A DNA stretch of 64,000 nucleotides from positions 124,001-188,000 of the forward strand of contig NZ_JACHEH010000007.1 of the NCBI RefSeq assembly GCF_014201415.1, read 5' to 3'. The first letter of the stretch is position 1, and every line of letters begins with the position of its first letter. The translations under genes were made by a program, and so were the position numbers. Positions 9,582 through 19,025 of this stretch are shown here, in pieces. This DNA comes from Chelatococcus composti (GTDB lineage: Bacteria; Pseudomonadota; Alphaproteobacteria; Rhizobiales; Beijerinckiaceae). The notes under the pieces are model-generated. The model was not told the DNA's origin. It saw nothing but the letters and a program-made list of their open reading frames with translations, and did not search any database.

Positions 9582-10742
9582 ATGCCCCTTCCTCACTTGC
9601 CCGCACGGCTTGCCCGCGTCTCCTCCTTCCTCGCCATGGACGTGCTCTCCGCCGCCAAGGCGAAGGAGCGTGCAGGGGGCGACGTGGTGCACATGGAGGT
9701 CGGCCAGCCATCCGCACCGGTGCCGCGCCGCGTGCGGGAGGCCGCGCGCGCGGCGCTGGAGGCCGGGCAGATCGGTTACACGGAGGCGCTCGGCCTGCCG
9801 TCCCTGCGGGAGCGGATCGCGCGGCACTACCGCGACGCGTACGGCGTCGATGTCGCGCCGGAGCGCATCGTGGCCACGACAGGCTCCTCGGCAGGCTTCG
9901 TGCTCGCCTTCCTCGCCCTGTTCGAGCCTGGCGCGCGCGTTGCCATCACGGCGCCCGGCTATCCGGCCTATCGCAACATCTTCGCGGCGCTCGACATCGA
10001 GCCCGTGGACATCGCCGTCGATGCCGCAAGCGGCTGGGTGATGACGGCCGAGGCGGTGGAGCGGGCACACCGGGAGGCGCCGCTCGCCGGCGTGCTGGTA
10101 ATGAGCCCGGCCAATCCCTCCGGCACCATGATGGGCCGGCAGGCGCTGGCGCAGCTTGCGGAGACCTGCCGGCGCCTCGGCGTCTGGTTCATCTCCGACG
10201 AGATCTACCACGGCCTGACCTATGACGCGCCGGCCGAGACGGCGCTCGCCGTCCACGACGACGCCGTCATCGTCAACTCGTTCTCCAAGTACTATTGCAT
10301 GACGGGCTGGCGCATCGGATGGCTCGTGGTACCCGAGCGGCTCGTGCGCCCCATCGAGACTCTGGCGCAGAACCTCTACATCTCGCCGCCCTACCTCAGC
10401 CAGGTGGCGGCGGAAGCGGCCTTCGACGCCGTCGAGGAGCTGGAGGAGATCAAGGCCGGCTATGCGGCCAACCGCGCTTTCCTGCTCGAGGAGATGACGG
10501 CCATCGGCCTCGGCGAGGGGCCGCCTGTCGACGGAGCCTTCTACATCTACCGGGACGTCGGCCGTTTCACGAACGATTCGCTCGCCTTCTGCCGCCGCAT
10601 GCTGGAGGAGACGGGCGTCGCGGCGACGCCCGGGCTCGATTTCGACCCCGACAGGGGCGCGCGGTTCGTCCGCTTCTCCTTCGCCGGTTCGATGGAGGAT
10701 TGCCGGCAGACGGTGGCGAGGCTGCGCGCCTGGCTTCGTTGA
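9582..10742 (+). CDS. PLP-dependent class I/II aminotransferase
   Basis: This is a 386-residue fold-type I aminotransferase of the aspartate-aminotransferase superfamily. Visible are SPANPSGTM (substrate and PLP contact), ISDEIYHGLTY with the PLP-ring Asp/Tyr, SFSKYYCMTGWRIGW with the Schiff-base lysine at K236, and a C-terminal substrate-carboxylate Arg in the RFVRFSFAGS block. Substrate specificity cannot be read from the sequence. It stands alone between the divergent dsbA-like gene and the convergent GntR gene, 25 bp from the latter's end. Confidence 0.92.
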   Translation: MPLPHLPARLARVSSFLAMDVLSAAKAKERAGGDVVHMEVGQPSAPVPRRVREAARAALEAGQIGYTEALGLPSLRERIARHYRDAYGVDVAPERIVATTGSSAGFVLAFLALFEPGARVAITAPGYPAYRNIFAALDIEPVDIAVDAASGWVMTAEAVERAHREAPLAGVLVMSPANPSGTMMGRQALAQLAETCRRLGVWFISDEIYHGLTYDAPAETALAVHDDAVIVNSFSKYYCMTGWRIGWLVVPERLVRPIETLAQNLYISPPYLSQVAAEAAFDAVEELEEIKAGYAANRAFLLEEMTAIGLGEGPPVDGAFYIYRDVGRFTNDSLAFCRRMLEETGVAATPGLDFDPDRGARFVRFSFAGSMEDCRQTVARLRAWLR

Positions 10743-10767
10743 CGGGCCACCGCCGCCGGCCTCTGCC

Positions 10768-11427
10768 TCAGCTCATCAGCGACAGGGCGCAGCGGTGCCG
10801 GGCCTTGAGGTGCTGCTGCACTGCACGACGCACGCGCTTGACGTCCTCGGCCTCGAAAGCCTCGACGATGGCAAGGAGGTCGGCAAGGGATTTCTCCTTC
10901 CGGCTGCTCCAGCGCAGTTCGCCGAAAAGGCGCGTCGTCAGGCGAAGCGAGCGAATCGTCTGCCTCAGCGCGGCATTGCCGCAGTGGTCGGTGTAGAGTG
11001 CCTGCACGGCCTCTTCGATCTGCATCATCGTTTCGGGCGGGATCTTGTGCTCCGCTTTCGCGTTTTCGATCTCCGCGCGGAGGGAACGCAGCGCCCCCGG
11101 ATGCACGCGCCCGACGGCGAGGGCGGCGGCCTCCGGTTCCAGGAACTCGAGCACCTTCAGGCTCTGCAGATATTCGATGAGGTCGACCTGTCGGACGACG
11201 AAGGAACGGTTGGAGGTCTTGGCGACGAGGCCCTCGCCCTCGAGGCGCTGGAGCGCCTCCCTGAGCGGTGTGCGCGAAATGCCCAACATGTCCGCGATGC
11301 GGGCCTCGACGATGATCTCACCCCCCTTGAGCTGGCGCTGGTAGATCATCTGCGAAATGGCGCGATGTGCCAGGCTCGAAAGGCTGGAATCGGCCTCAGC
11401 GATCGGACTTAACTCATTGGCCTGCAT
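10768..11427 (-). CDS. GntR-family transcriptional regulator (FCD domain)
   Basis: The 219-residue protein has an N-terminal winged helix (about residues 20-80) with the GntR signature EARIADMLGISRTPLREALQRLEGEGLV. A C-terminal all-helical FCD ligand-binding domain follows. It lies downstream of, and reads with, the sugar ABC transporter genes, so it probably regulates that locus in response to a sugar or acid ligand. No operator was identified with confidence. Confidence 0.92.
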   Translation of the reverse strand: MQANELSPIAEADSSLSSLAHRAISQMIYQRQLKGGEIIVEARIADMLGISRTPLREALQRLEGEGLVAKTSNRSFVVRQVDLIEYLQSLKVLEFLEPEAAALAVGRVHPGALRSLRAEIENAKAEHKIPPETMMQIEEAVQALYTDHCGNAALRQTIRSLRLTTRLFGELRWSSRKEKSLADLLAIVEAFEAEDVKRVRRAVQQHLKARHRCALSLMS

Positions 11428-11559
11428 AGATTCACCATTCAGCTGTCAAGGCTCAATGGCGGTTCAGATACCATCCGGTATCAGGGCCGGCGCGTCAGTC
11501 TCTGCCGGATTGCGGCCAAAAATGCCTCAAAGCATGCATGATGGTGTCGGTCTCGTATA

Positions 11560-12306
11560 TCAGATTTCCTTGCCGGTCATGACCATGTGGGCGAGGCTGT
11601 CGGCGTCGAGCCCGGCCACAGGCCGGTCGATGACCTTGCGACCGCTCTTGAGGATGGCGACACGCGTCGCCACGGCGGTGACATCGGCCATGTTGTGGCT
11701 GATGAGCACGACGGTGCGACCTTCGGCGTGCAGCTTGCGGATGAGGTCCAGCACCAGCGCCGTCTCCTTGACGCCGAGGGCGGCCGTCGGCTCGTCCATG
11801 ATGACGACCTGGGCATTCCAGTGCAGCGCACGCGAGATGGCGACCGCCTGGCGCTGGCCGCCGGACAGGCGCTCGACCGGCCGGTGCATGTCCTCGACGG
11901 CGACGGACAGGCGGCTGAGATAGCCCCTGGCGCGTTCCTCCATCCGCCGCTTGTCAAGGACGTGAAGGAAGGGCAGCAGCGGGCGCGTCAGCTCCGCGCC
12001 CATGAAGACGTTCTGGACGATCGACAGGCGGGGGGCGAGGGCCAGATCCTGGTAGATGGTGGCGATGCCCTTGGCCAGCGCATCCTGCGGCGAGCGGAAG
12101 CTCACCGGCTCCCCGTCGAGCAGGATGGTGCCGGCGGACGGCTCCTGCGCGCCGGAGATGATGCGCACGAGCGATGACTTGCCGGCGCCGTTGTCGCCGC
12201 AGAGGGCGAGCACTTCGCCCCGCTCGATGTCGAGGTCGATGCCCTTGAGCGCAGCGACCGCGCCGTAGGACTTCTCGATGCCGCGCAGGGAAAGGACGGG
12301 CGCCAT
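11560..12306 (-). CDS. Sugar ABC transporter ATP-binding protein
   Basis: A 248-residue single-domain ATPase with all motifs: Walker A GDNGAGKSS, Q-loop TIYQDLAL, signature LSGGQRQAV, Walker B VIMDEPTAAL and the H-loop ISHN. It resembles the single-domain FrcA-type partners of ribose/fructose-class permeases rather than the tandem RbsA type. The start at 12306 (MAPVLSLRGIEKSYG) was chosen over an in-frame extension to 12354. It is the last gene of the binding protein-ATPase pair and presumably powers the permease at 13369. Confidence 0.94.
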   Translation of the reverse strand: MAPVLSLRGIEKSYGAVAALKGIDLDIERGEVLALCGDNGAGKSSLVRIISGAQEPSAGTILLDGEPVSFRSPQDALAKGIATIYQDLALAPRLSIVQNVFMGAELTRPLLPFLHVLDKRRMEERARGYLSRLSVAVEDMHRPVERLSGGQRQAVAISRALHWNAQVVIMDEPTAALGVKETALVLDLIRKLHAEGRTVVLISHNMADVTAVATRVAILKSGRKVIDRPVAGLDADSLAHMVMTGKEI

Positions 12307-12368
12307 GGTTCTCGTCGTTGATGTTGGGCGCGGCCGGGATCGCCGGCCGCGCACGCCGGCATGCCGGC

Positions 12369-13313
12369 TTACTTGAGGAATTCCTTGACGTTCGACGCGT
12401 CGACGAGCGTCGCGTCGGTGAAGAGGTAGGGGCCCGCCGTGACGGTCTCCTTCGGCTGCTTCTTGACGACGATGGTGTCGATGGCCTCGACGGCGGCGCG
12501 GCCCATGCCCTCGAAGGGGATGGCAACTGTCGCCATCAGCATGCTCTGCGGGTCGGCGATGCGGCGGTAGGTCTCCGGCCCGCCGTCGATGGAGACGAGC
12601 ACGATCTCGCCCTTCTTGAGGCCCTGCGCCTGCAGCAGGTCGTCGATGATGTAGGCCTGGCCGTCGAAGGAGGCCCAGATGCCGTTGATCTGGCCCTGGT
12701 GCTTCAGCAGCAGCGCCTGCATGCCGTTGCGCACGTCGTCGCGCCAGCTCTGGGTGCGGGCCATGCTGTGCTTGCCGATCTCCTGCACCGCGGTGTTCTC
12801 GGACAGGACGACATCGAGCACCTTGCCGCGGATGCGCGTGCCGACGTTGCCCTCGAAGCGCTGGGTGATGATGTTGCCGCGGTAGCCGAGCTGGCCGAGC
12901 AGGTAGAGCGCCGCGTCGGCGCCGACCTTGTACTCGTTCACCTGCACGTCCATCAGCGTGTGCGGGCTCGTGCCGGCCATCACGGTGATGACGGGGATGC
13001 CCGCCTTTTTCGCCGCCTCGAGCTGTGCATCGGCTTCCACCGGCTTGCCCATGGCGATCACGATGGCGTCGACCTTGCGCGCGATCAGCGCGTCGATCTG
13101 CTCGGCATGCTTCGGTAGCGCGCCCTCGGAATTGAGCAGCGTGACGTTCCAGCCCTTCTGCTTGGCAGCCTCGGCCGCCGCGTTGGCGACGCGCGCATGC
13201 GTCTCCGACGACATCTGGAAGGCCACGATGCCGAGCTCGAAGGCCATGGCGGCATTGGCTGACAGTGCCAGCAGTGCGCCTGCGGCTGCGGCGATGAGCG
13301 ATTTCTTCTTCAT
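12369..13313 (-). CDS. Periplasmic sugar-binding protein of an ABC transporter
   Basis: The 314-residue protein starts with a clear signal peptide (MKKKSLIAAAAGALLALSANAAMA, cut near residue 24). It folds as a Peripla_BP_4/RbsB-type ligand trap with two alpha/beta lobes. The DALIARKVDAIVIAMGKP block and IWASFDGQAYIIDDLL segment fit. It delivers a sugar to the adjacent permease and ATPase. The ligand is unknown; the neighbouring FGGY kinase suggests a pentose, polyol or similar carbohydrate. Confidence 0.93.
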   Translation of the reverse strand: MKKKSLIAAAAGALLALSANAAMAFELGIVAFQMSSETHARVANAAAEAAKQKGWNVTLLNSEGALPKHAEQIDALIARKVDAIVIAMGKPVEADAQLEAAKKAGIPVITVMAGTSPHTLMDVQVNEYKVGADAALYLLGQLGYRGNIITQRFEGNVGTRIRGKVLDVVLSENTAVQEIGKHSMARTQSWRDDVRNGMQALLLKHQGQINGIWASFDGQAYIIDDLLQAQGLKKGEIVLVSIDGGPETYRRIADPQSMLMATVAIPFEGMGRAAVEAIDTIVVKKQPKETVTAGPYLFTDATLVDASNVKEFLK

Positions 13314-13368
13314 TTTCCCTCTCCCGGCCCCGGTCGATCCTCGATCAGTAAAACTGGCGCCTTGGTCC

Positions 13369-14310
13369 CTACAGCTTAAACGCTGCTTTTTTCAGCGCCG
13401 TGGCAGACAGTGCAACCGAAATGATGATGATGAGCCCGAGCACGATGTCCTGCACGTAGTAGGCGGCGCCCATGAGGACGAGGCCGTTGCCCAGCACCTT
13501 GAGTGTCAGTGCGGCCACCAGCGTGCCCGGCACGTTGGCCCGGCCCGGCTCGAACATGGTCATGCCGAGGAGAACCGCGGCGATCGCATAGAGGAAATAG
13601 TCGCCCGCCATGTTCGGCGCGGCAGAGGACAGGCTGGCCGTGAGCAGCACGGCCGTGACGCCGGCGAGAAGCCCGGAAAGGGTGAGGCCGAGGCGTTTCA
13701 TGCGCCCCGTGGCGATGCCGGCGAGCCGCGCTGCCTCGTCGGCCTCGCCGGTGGCCGTCATGTGCACGCCCGTGCGCGTGCATTTGACGAGGAACAGTGC
13801 AGCACCCGCGACGATGGCGAGCCAGAGGACGAGGTTGGGGATGCCGAACAGGCTGCCGCGCGCGATGCCCGTGAACTGCGTCGGCCAGCGCCCGACGAAG
13901 GCCACGCCCTGCGTGATCATGAAGGCGAAGCCCTTGGCGATCGCCGCCGTGCCGAGCGTCGCGATGAGGGACGGCACCTTGAGCCGCGTGACCGCTATGC
14001 CGTTGAACAGCCCGGCGCCCAGCGCAACGACGAGCCCCGCCGCGACGGCCAGGAGCGGGGACTGTCCCGCCTGGATGAGCGCGCCCGTGACCACCGCGGC
14101 AAGGCTCGCCACCTCCGCCACTGACAGGTCGAGCTCCGACGTGATCAGCGCCAGCGTGAACCCGATGGCGAGGATCGCGAGGAAGCTCGTCTCCTTGAGC
14201 ACGTTGAGGAGGTTGTTCGGAGCCGCGAAGTTCGGCGCGAAGACGACAAAGAACAGGGCCAGCGCGAGCCCGGCGACGGCGGTTCCGTAGGTTTCGAGGA
14301 AGGAACGCAT
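13369..14310 (-). CDS. Sugar ABC transporter permease (BPD_transp_2 family)
   Basis: The 313-residue inner-membrane protein has about nine hydrophobic helices. It carries the family blocks GFTLALITSELDLSVAEVASLAAVVTGAL and NGIAVTRLKVPSLIATLGT, as in RbsC/FrcC permeases. It lies 55 bp upstream of the binding-protein gene in the same direction. Together with 11560 and 12369 it makes one complete importer, working as a homodimer. Confidence 0.93.
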   Translation of the reverse strand: MRSFLETYGTAVAGLALALFFVVFAPNFAAPNNLLNVLKETSFLAILAIGFTLALITSELDLSVAEVASLAAVVTGALIQAGQSPLLAVAAGLVVALGAGLFNGIAVTRLKVPSLIATLGTAAIAKGFAFMITQGVAFVGRWPTQFTGIARGSLFGIPNLVLWLAIVAGAALFLVKCTRTGVHMTATGEADEAARLAGIATGRMKRLGLTLSGLLAGVTAVLLTASLSSAAPNMAGDYFLYAIAAVLLGMTMFEPGRANVPGTLVAALTLKVLGNGLVLMGAAYYVQDIVLGLIIIISVALSATALKKAAFKL

Positions 14311-14507
14311 CAGCGGTCGTTCGCGCGGATCGTGCCGACGGAGGGGCGACGGGGAAGAGACGCGGAGGCGGGAGACATTCTGCGGGCAGCGTTTCGGCGG
14401 GCAGTGCGGCTGACGGTGCTGGCATCGTTAACAGACTGGTGGTGCCCCGCAAGCGGAAAGGGCACGAATTGCACCCATCGCGTGCATGTTCTGTGGAGTG
14501 GCCGGCA

Positions 14508-15995
14508 TCAGATCGGCGTCTCCAGATGAGCGAGATCGGCCGACAGCGGGGCGAGCTCGGCGACGGCGCGGCGAAACTGTCCGAAGAGCGCATCGTAGAA
14601 CGGGCGCCGGTCAGCCCGCGGCAGATAGCGGCGGTCAGGCCGCGCCATGCGCGCCTGCGCGGCCTCGAGGCTGGCAAAGGTGCCTGCGGCGACTTGGGCG
14701 AGGGCGGCGGCACCGACAAGGCCGGGCTCGCCCGCCGTGCCGACGACCACCGGGCGGTCGCACACGTCCGCCTTCACCTGCGCCCACAGGCGATTGGCTG
14801 CCGCGCCGCCGCCAAAGCGGATCTCGCTGCAGGCGATGCCGGCTGCGGTTTCAGCGCGGGTCAGGACGTCACGGTTGAGCAGTGCGATGCCCTCGAGCAG
14901 CGCCCAAGCGAGGTCGCCCGCCCCGTGGCGGCGGTTGAGGCCCAGGAAGGCGCCGCGCATGGACGGGTTCCAGTACGGCGTCCGCTCGCCCTGCAGGAGG
15001 GGCAGAAAGAGCACCGGAGCCCTGTCCCGCGGCTGGGCCAGCAAGGTTTCGAAGGTGGCCGGCACATCGACGGGCTCGCCGCGCCAGCGCGTGAGCAGCT
15101 CGGCCAGCCACCGTGCCGTGTCGGCGCCGTTCTGGCCGGGGCCGCCGATCTGGTTGAGGCCGCCGCCCCAGTCGATCGTCAGGAGCCCATCGGCCGTCGC
15201 GTCTGCCGGGCTCATCAGGCCGAGCACCTCTGTGGTGCCGGAGATATTGTAGGCGAAGCCCGGCCGCATGGCGCCGAGGCCGACGACCGCAGCCCAGGTG
15301 TCGTGCGAGCCGCAGACGACGGGCCGGCCCGCGAGGCGGGCGAGCGCCCCGCCCAATGTCGCGCCGACGATGCCGACCGTCGCCCCCGGCGCCAGCAGGG
15401 GCGGCAGCACCGCCTCGCTGACGCCCGCCGCCGCGAAGAGGCTTCCCGCCTCCGCGCTTGCGGCGCAAGCCGCCAGGCGCCCGGCCGAGACGCTGTCGCT
15501 CGCCACGACGCCGGTCAGGCGCGCATTGATGAAGTCCTTGGGATCGACCACCCACGCCAGGCGGCCATAGGCGGCCGGCGCATGGCGCTTCAGCCACGCG
15601 AGCCGGGCGAGCGGGTGGAAGGCGTTGACATGCGCCGCCTCGGGATGGACGGGGTCGAGCCGCGCACGCAGCTCCTCCGCGATCTCGGCCGCGCGCGCAT
15701 CCCGGAAGGTGATGGCGGGATGGACGGGCGTCCCGGCCGCATCGAGGAAGACCTGCGTGCGCGTGACGCCGCAGACGGCTACCGCCGCCGCCCCGGCGAA
15801 GGCGTCGGGCGCTGCGCGTGCCAGTTGCTCGGCGGCGTCGGTGAAGCGATCCCACCAGGTTTCGGGCGCGATGGAGCCGTCGTCGCCCTCGGCGGGCGAG
15901 GCAAGGGTCACGTCGTGAGGCACGTTACCCTCCTCATCGACGAGGCCGACGCGGAAATGCGAGCCGCCGATGTCGCAGGCGAGGACGAGCGTCAT
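14508..15995 (-). CDS. FGGY-family carbohydrate kinase
   Basis: The 495-residue kinase has the actin-like ATPase fold. It starts with the phosphate-1 loop (VLACDIGGSHFRVGLVDEEG), and has the catalytic Asp region GSHDTWAAVVGLGAM and the late adenosine loop FGGGAAANRLWAQVKADVC. It is related to xylulokinases and probably phosphorylates the sugar imported by the neighbouring transporter. The exact substrate is not decidable. A 197-bp gap separates it from the permease, while the FrnE-like gene is only 6 bp upstream. Confidence 0.9.
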   Translation of the reverse strand: MTLVLACDIGGSHFRVGLVDEEGNVPHDVTLASPAEGDDGSIAPETWWDRFTDAAEQLARAAPDAFAGAAAVAVCGVTRTQVFLDAAGTPVHPAITFRDARAAEIAEELRARLDPVHPEAAHVNAFHPLARLAWLKRHAPAAYGRLAWVVDPKDFINARLTGVVASDSVSAGRLAACAASAEAGSLFAAAGVSEAVLPPLLAPGATVGIVGATLGGALARLAGRPVVCGSHDTWAAVVGLGAMRPGFAYNISGTTEVLGLMSPADATADGLLTIDWGGGLNQIGGPGQNGADTARWLAELLTRWRGEPVDVPATFETLLAQPRDRAPVLFLPLLQGERTPYWNPSMRGAFLGLNRRHGAGDLAWALLEGIALLNRDVLTRAETAAGIACSEIRFGGGAAANRLWAQVKADVCDRPVVVGTAGEPGLVGAAALAQVAAGTFASLEAAQARMARPDRRYLPRADRRPFYDALFGQFRRAVAELAPLSADLAHLETPI

Positions 15996-16001
15996 CGCCG
16001 C

Positions 16002-16649
16002 TCAGCTCTCGAGCGTCCTGTCGATGACCTCGACGAGCGTCTCCGGGGCCTGGGCGCCGGACACACCATAGCGCCCGTCGAAGATGAAGAACGGCACCCC
16101 GGAGATGCCAAGGCGCGTGGCTGTGCCGATCTCCTCGCGCACGGCCTCCTCGTCCTCGTCCGTCGCGAGCCGTGCGGCAACCTCGGCGGGGTCAAGGCCC
16201 GCGCTGGCCGCCGCCTCGGCGAGGACGGCGGGGGCACCGATGTCGCGGCCGTTGAGGAAATAGTCGGCGAACAGGCGCTCCACCACCGCGTCCTGCACGC
16301 CGAGCGGGTGCGCCCAGCGGATCAGCCGGTGCGCATCAAGCGTGTTGGGGGAGCGTTCGATGGCCTCGAAGCGGAAAGCGATGCCCGTGTCCGCGGCGGC
16401 AGCGCGGATGTGGTCGTGCAGGGCGGCGATACGCTGGTCATCGCCGAACTTGCGCCTCAGATACTCCTTCCGGTCGATGCCGCCGCGCGGGATGGTGGGA
16501 TCGAGCTGGAAGGGGCGCCAGTTGACGGTGACCGCAACGTCGGGACGTTGCGCCAGCGCGGCGGCGAGCCGCCGCTTGCCGATGAAGCACCAGGGGCAGA
16601 CCACGTCCGAGACGACATCGATGACGAGGCTGGCTGATGGCTCGGCCAT
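16002..16649 (-). CDS. FrnE/DsbA-family oxidoreductase
   Basis: The 215-residue cytoplasmic protein (no signal peptide) has a thioredoxin-like domain with an inserted helical domain. It carries the C18-P-W-C21 active site in VVSDVVCPWCFIGKRRL and the cis-proline loop ISGVPFFIF near the C-terminus. This is the FrnE-like branch of the DsbA superfamily (polyketide-type isomerases and cytoplasmic thiol oxidoreductases). I chose the ATG at 16649 because AAAGGA precedes it and the fold begins there. It sits between the AMP-binding protein (11-bp gap) and the kinase (6-bp gap), an unexpected partner in a sugar locus. Confidence 0.92.
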   Translation of the reverse strand: MAEPSASLVIDVVSDVVCPWCFIGKRRLAAALAQRPDVAVTVNWRPFQLDPTIPRGGIDRKEYLRRKFGDDQRIAALHDHIRAAAADTGIAFRFEAIERSPNTLDAHRLIRWAHPLGVQDAVVERLFADYFLNGRDIGAPAVLAEAAASAGLDPAEVAARLATDEDEEAVREEIGTATRLGISGVPFFIFDGRYGVSGAQAPETLVEVIDRTLES

Positions 16650-16660
16650 GGCTTGTCCTT

Positions 16661-17956
16661 TCAGGCGGCCGGCGGCGCGGCTGCTTCCGAGATGGCGAGG
16701 ATGCGGGCGTCGACGCTGTCGACCAGGAAGGGCAGACGCCGCCATCCGTCGGCGAGGATTGTGCCGTCCGGCCGCTCGAACCGGCCGACCGGGGCGATCT
16801 CGGCAGCGCCGCCGCGCACCTCGAGGTGGCCGCCGATGCCGCGGCGGGTGTCGAGCAGCGGCTGGCCGTTCATCACAGGTCCCGGCTGCGGGCCGAGCAT
16901 GAGTGCGGGCTGGCCGTTGCCGCCGCGTGCCGCGCACAGCAGCGCGAACTCGCCGATGTCGAGCACGTCGACCACATGGGCCTCGCCCGGCTGGGCGGCC
17001 GCTTCCGCGCGGAACGGCACCTGGTGGACGAAGACGACACGGCGGCGCCGGTCGCGCAGCAGGCCGCTGGCGGCCAACGGCTGCTCCAGCCAGGCCGGGG
17101 CGACGAGCAGCGCCTGCGGGTCGCCGATCAGCCGGTCGGCGAGCGGACGGCTGTCGAACAACGCCTGCATGGTCAGCGGAGCACCGCTGATGAGGCCGGC
17201 GGCCAGGCCGCAGGCAAGGCCGGCAAGATCGTCCGGCGCCAGGAGCGAGATGATCTGCTGCCCCGCCCCCAGCTTGGCAGCCTGCACGAAGGGCAGGGCG
17301 CTGGCGACCAGCGAGGCCTCACTGCGCAGGAGGGGCGTGGCCCGGTCGGAGCCGCTGAAGGTGATCACGCCGGGAGATGACGCGGCGGGGGCGGGCATCG
17401 GATCGGGCGTCTCCGCCAGCACCTCGTCGAGCGCGACGACCCCGTCCGGCACCTTGTCGCCGAATGCGGCGATGAAGCGCAGGCCGAAATAGCGCGCCGC
17501 AATGTGCCGCGCCATGTCGGCGGGTCGCATGCCGGCGAGCCGGCCGATGGTGAGCAGGGCCTGCACGCCCGCCTTCTCGCAGGCCAGCGCGAGAGCCGGC
17601 GCGTCCCAGCCCAGCGGCAGCAGCGTTGGGCAGAAGCCTGCCCTTATCGTGGCGAGAATGGCGATGCAGGCTTCCGGCCCGGAGGGCATCAGAATGCCGA
17701 CAGCGGCCTTGGGGTCGAGCCGCACGTTGCCCAGCACGGCCGCGAGGCGGGCGGACATCCTGTCCGCCGCCGCAAGGCTCATCTCCGCACCGAGCAGGGT
17801 CGTGACCGGCTCGGCGGAGGGCAGCGAGGCGAACGCCAACCGCTCCGGCGAGCGGCGGGCAGAACCGCTCAGCAGGCGAGTCAGGCTAAGGCGCGCCCAG
17901 ATCTCGTCGTCGAGGGCGGCCACTTGCTCCTGCGCTTCACTGCGTGTTGCCGTCAC
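16661..17956 (-). CDS. Degenerate AMP-binding (ANL superfamily) protein
   Basis: The 431-residue product aligns in outline with the N-terminal domain of acyl-CoA synthetases. It has the VGILMPSGPEACIAILATIRAGFCPTLLPLG entry block and a late ANL-like segment (VGRFERPDGTILADGW). The nucleotide-binding TSGTTGxPK loop is replaced by TFSGSDRATPLLRS (residues about 199-211), and the C-terminal catalytic lid is absent. It is therefore unlikely to adenylate in the classical way. It begins with GTG at 17956 and heads the leftward run toward frnE and the kinase. It might bind acyl or adenine ligands, or be decaying. Confidence 0.75.
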   Translation of the reverse strand: MTATRSEAQEQVAALDDEIWARLSLTRLLSGSARRSPERLAFASLPSAEPVTTLLGAEMSLAAADRMSARLAAVLGNVRLDPKAAVGILMPSGPEACIAILATIRAGFCPTLLPLGWDAPALALACEKAGVQALLTIGRLAGMRPADMARHIAARYFGLRFIAAFGDKVPDGVVALDEVLAETPDPMPAPAASSPGVITFSGSDRATPLLRSEASLVASALPFVQAAKLGAGQQIISLLAPDDLAGLACGLAAGLISGAPLTMQALFDSRPLADRLIGDPQALLVAPAWLEQPLAASGLLRDRRRRVVFVHQVPFRAEAAAQPGEAHVVDVLDIGEFALLCAARGGNGQPALMLGPQPGPVMNGQPLLDTRRGIGGHLEVRGGAAEIAPVGRFERPDGTILADGWRRLPFLVDSVDARILAISEAAAPPAA

Positions 17957-18264
17957 TCAGCCTTGTTTCCCTTTTACGAATCGCGCGTTCCATCATGCGC
18001 ATCTTGGCCGATGGTTACCAACGAAAGGTCACCGGCCAGTGTCGTGTCACGCTTTGCAAACGCAGCGGGCCCTTGACCCCGCTGGCGCCCGGCAACGGAA
18101 CACGATAAAGGAGTGCGCGAGTCGTGTCATTCAATCGCCTCATTGGGCGCGGAATGCAGCGTCTCCTCGCGTGATGGTCGTTCGCCGGCCGCTGCGGAGG
18201 ATTGTCCGCCACCGAGCCAGTCCAACGGGCGCCGCGCCCGTCGAACCGTGAAAGAGGAATTCTA
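17957..18264. other. Intergenic region between divergent genes
   Basis: About 310 bp separate the leftward AMP-binding gene and the rightward ialB-like gene. It must hold both promoters, but I could not place convincing -35/-10 pairs. I see no gene or RNA in it. Confidence 0.5.
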
Positions 18265-19002
18265 ATGGGCCTCATGACGAACAACGCGGCGAAGCGCACG
18301 CCGCTCGCGATGGTTGCGGTGGTCGCAGCCGCAGCGACTGGCCTCCTGCCGGGTCTTGCCCATGCACAGCAGCAGCAGCCGGCGCCGCAGCAGCCTCAGC
18401 AGCCGCAGGGGCCGACGATCGTGCAGGTCAAGCCAGAGCCGTCGCAGACCGAATGGACGAAGGTCTGCGGCCGGGACCAGGCGGCCAACAAGGAAGTCTG
18501 CTACACCACGCGCGATTTCGTGTCCGACCAGGGCCAGCCGGTCCTCGCGGTCGCGGTCTATGAGGTCAAGGGCGATCCGACGCGCATCGTGCGCTTCCTG
18601 ATGCCGCTCGGCCTGCTCCTGCGTCCGGGTGTCCGCTTCACCGTAGACCAGAACCAGCCGACGCCGGGCCAGTACGCCATCTGCTTCCCGAACGGCTGCT
18701 TCGCCGAGGCGCAGGTGAAGGACGACTTCATCACCCAGCTCAAGAAGGGCAACACGCTCAACGTCAGCGTGCAGAACCAGATGGCGAACGAGGTGACCTT
18801 CGCCATCCCGCTCACGGGCTTCACCAAGGCCTACGACGGCCCGCCGATCGACCCGAAGGTGCTCGAGGAGCAGCAGCGTAAGCTGCAGGAAGAGCTGCAG
18901 AAGCGCTCCGAGGAGCTGCGCAAGCGCCTTGAGCAGCAGCAGGGCGCCTCCGGTGCCAACGGAGCCGCCGCCCCGGCCAATGGTCAAAAGCCGGCCCAGT
19001 AA
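18265..19002 (+). CDS. IalB-family (invasion-associated locus B) secreted protein
   Basis: The 245-residue protein has a signal peptide (about residues 1-34, ending HAQ), then a Gln/Pro-rich linker. The IalB domain follows, with four cysteines (VCGRDQ, VCYTTRD, ICFPNGCFAEA) that probably form disulfides. A charged C-terminal coiled coil (EEQQRKLQEELQKRSEELRKRLEQQQ) ends the protein. IalB proteins are periplasmic or outer-surface proteins widespread in Hyphomicrobiales and linked to host invasion in Bartonella. In free-living members the role is unknown. The ATG at 18265 has AAAGAGGA upstream. A strong terminator follows at 19026. Confidence 0.9.
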   Translation: MGLMTNNAAKRTPLAMVAVVAAAATGLLPGLAHAQQQQPAPQQPQQPQGPTIVQVKPEPSQTEWTKVCGRDQAANKEVCYTTRDFVSDQGQPVLAVAVYEVKGDPTRIVRFLMPLGLLLRPGVRFTVDQNQPTPGQYAICFPNGCFAEAQVKDDFITQLKKGNTLNVSVQNQMANEVTFAIPLTGFTKAYDGPPIDPKVLEEQQRKLQEELQKRSEELRKRLEQQQGASGANGAAAPANGQKPAQ

Positions 19003-19025
19003 GGGCAGCTGCCCCAGACATAAAG

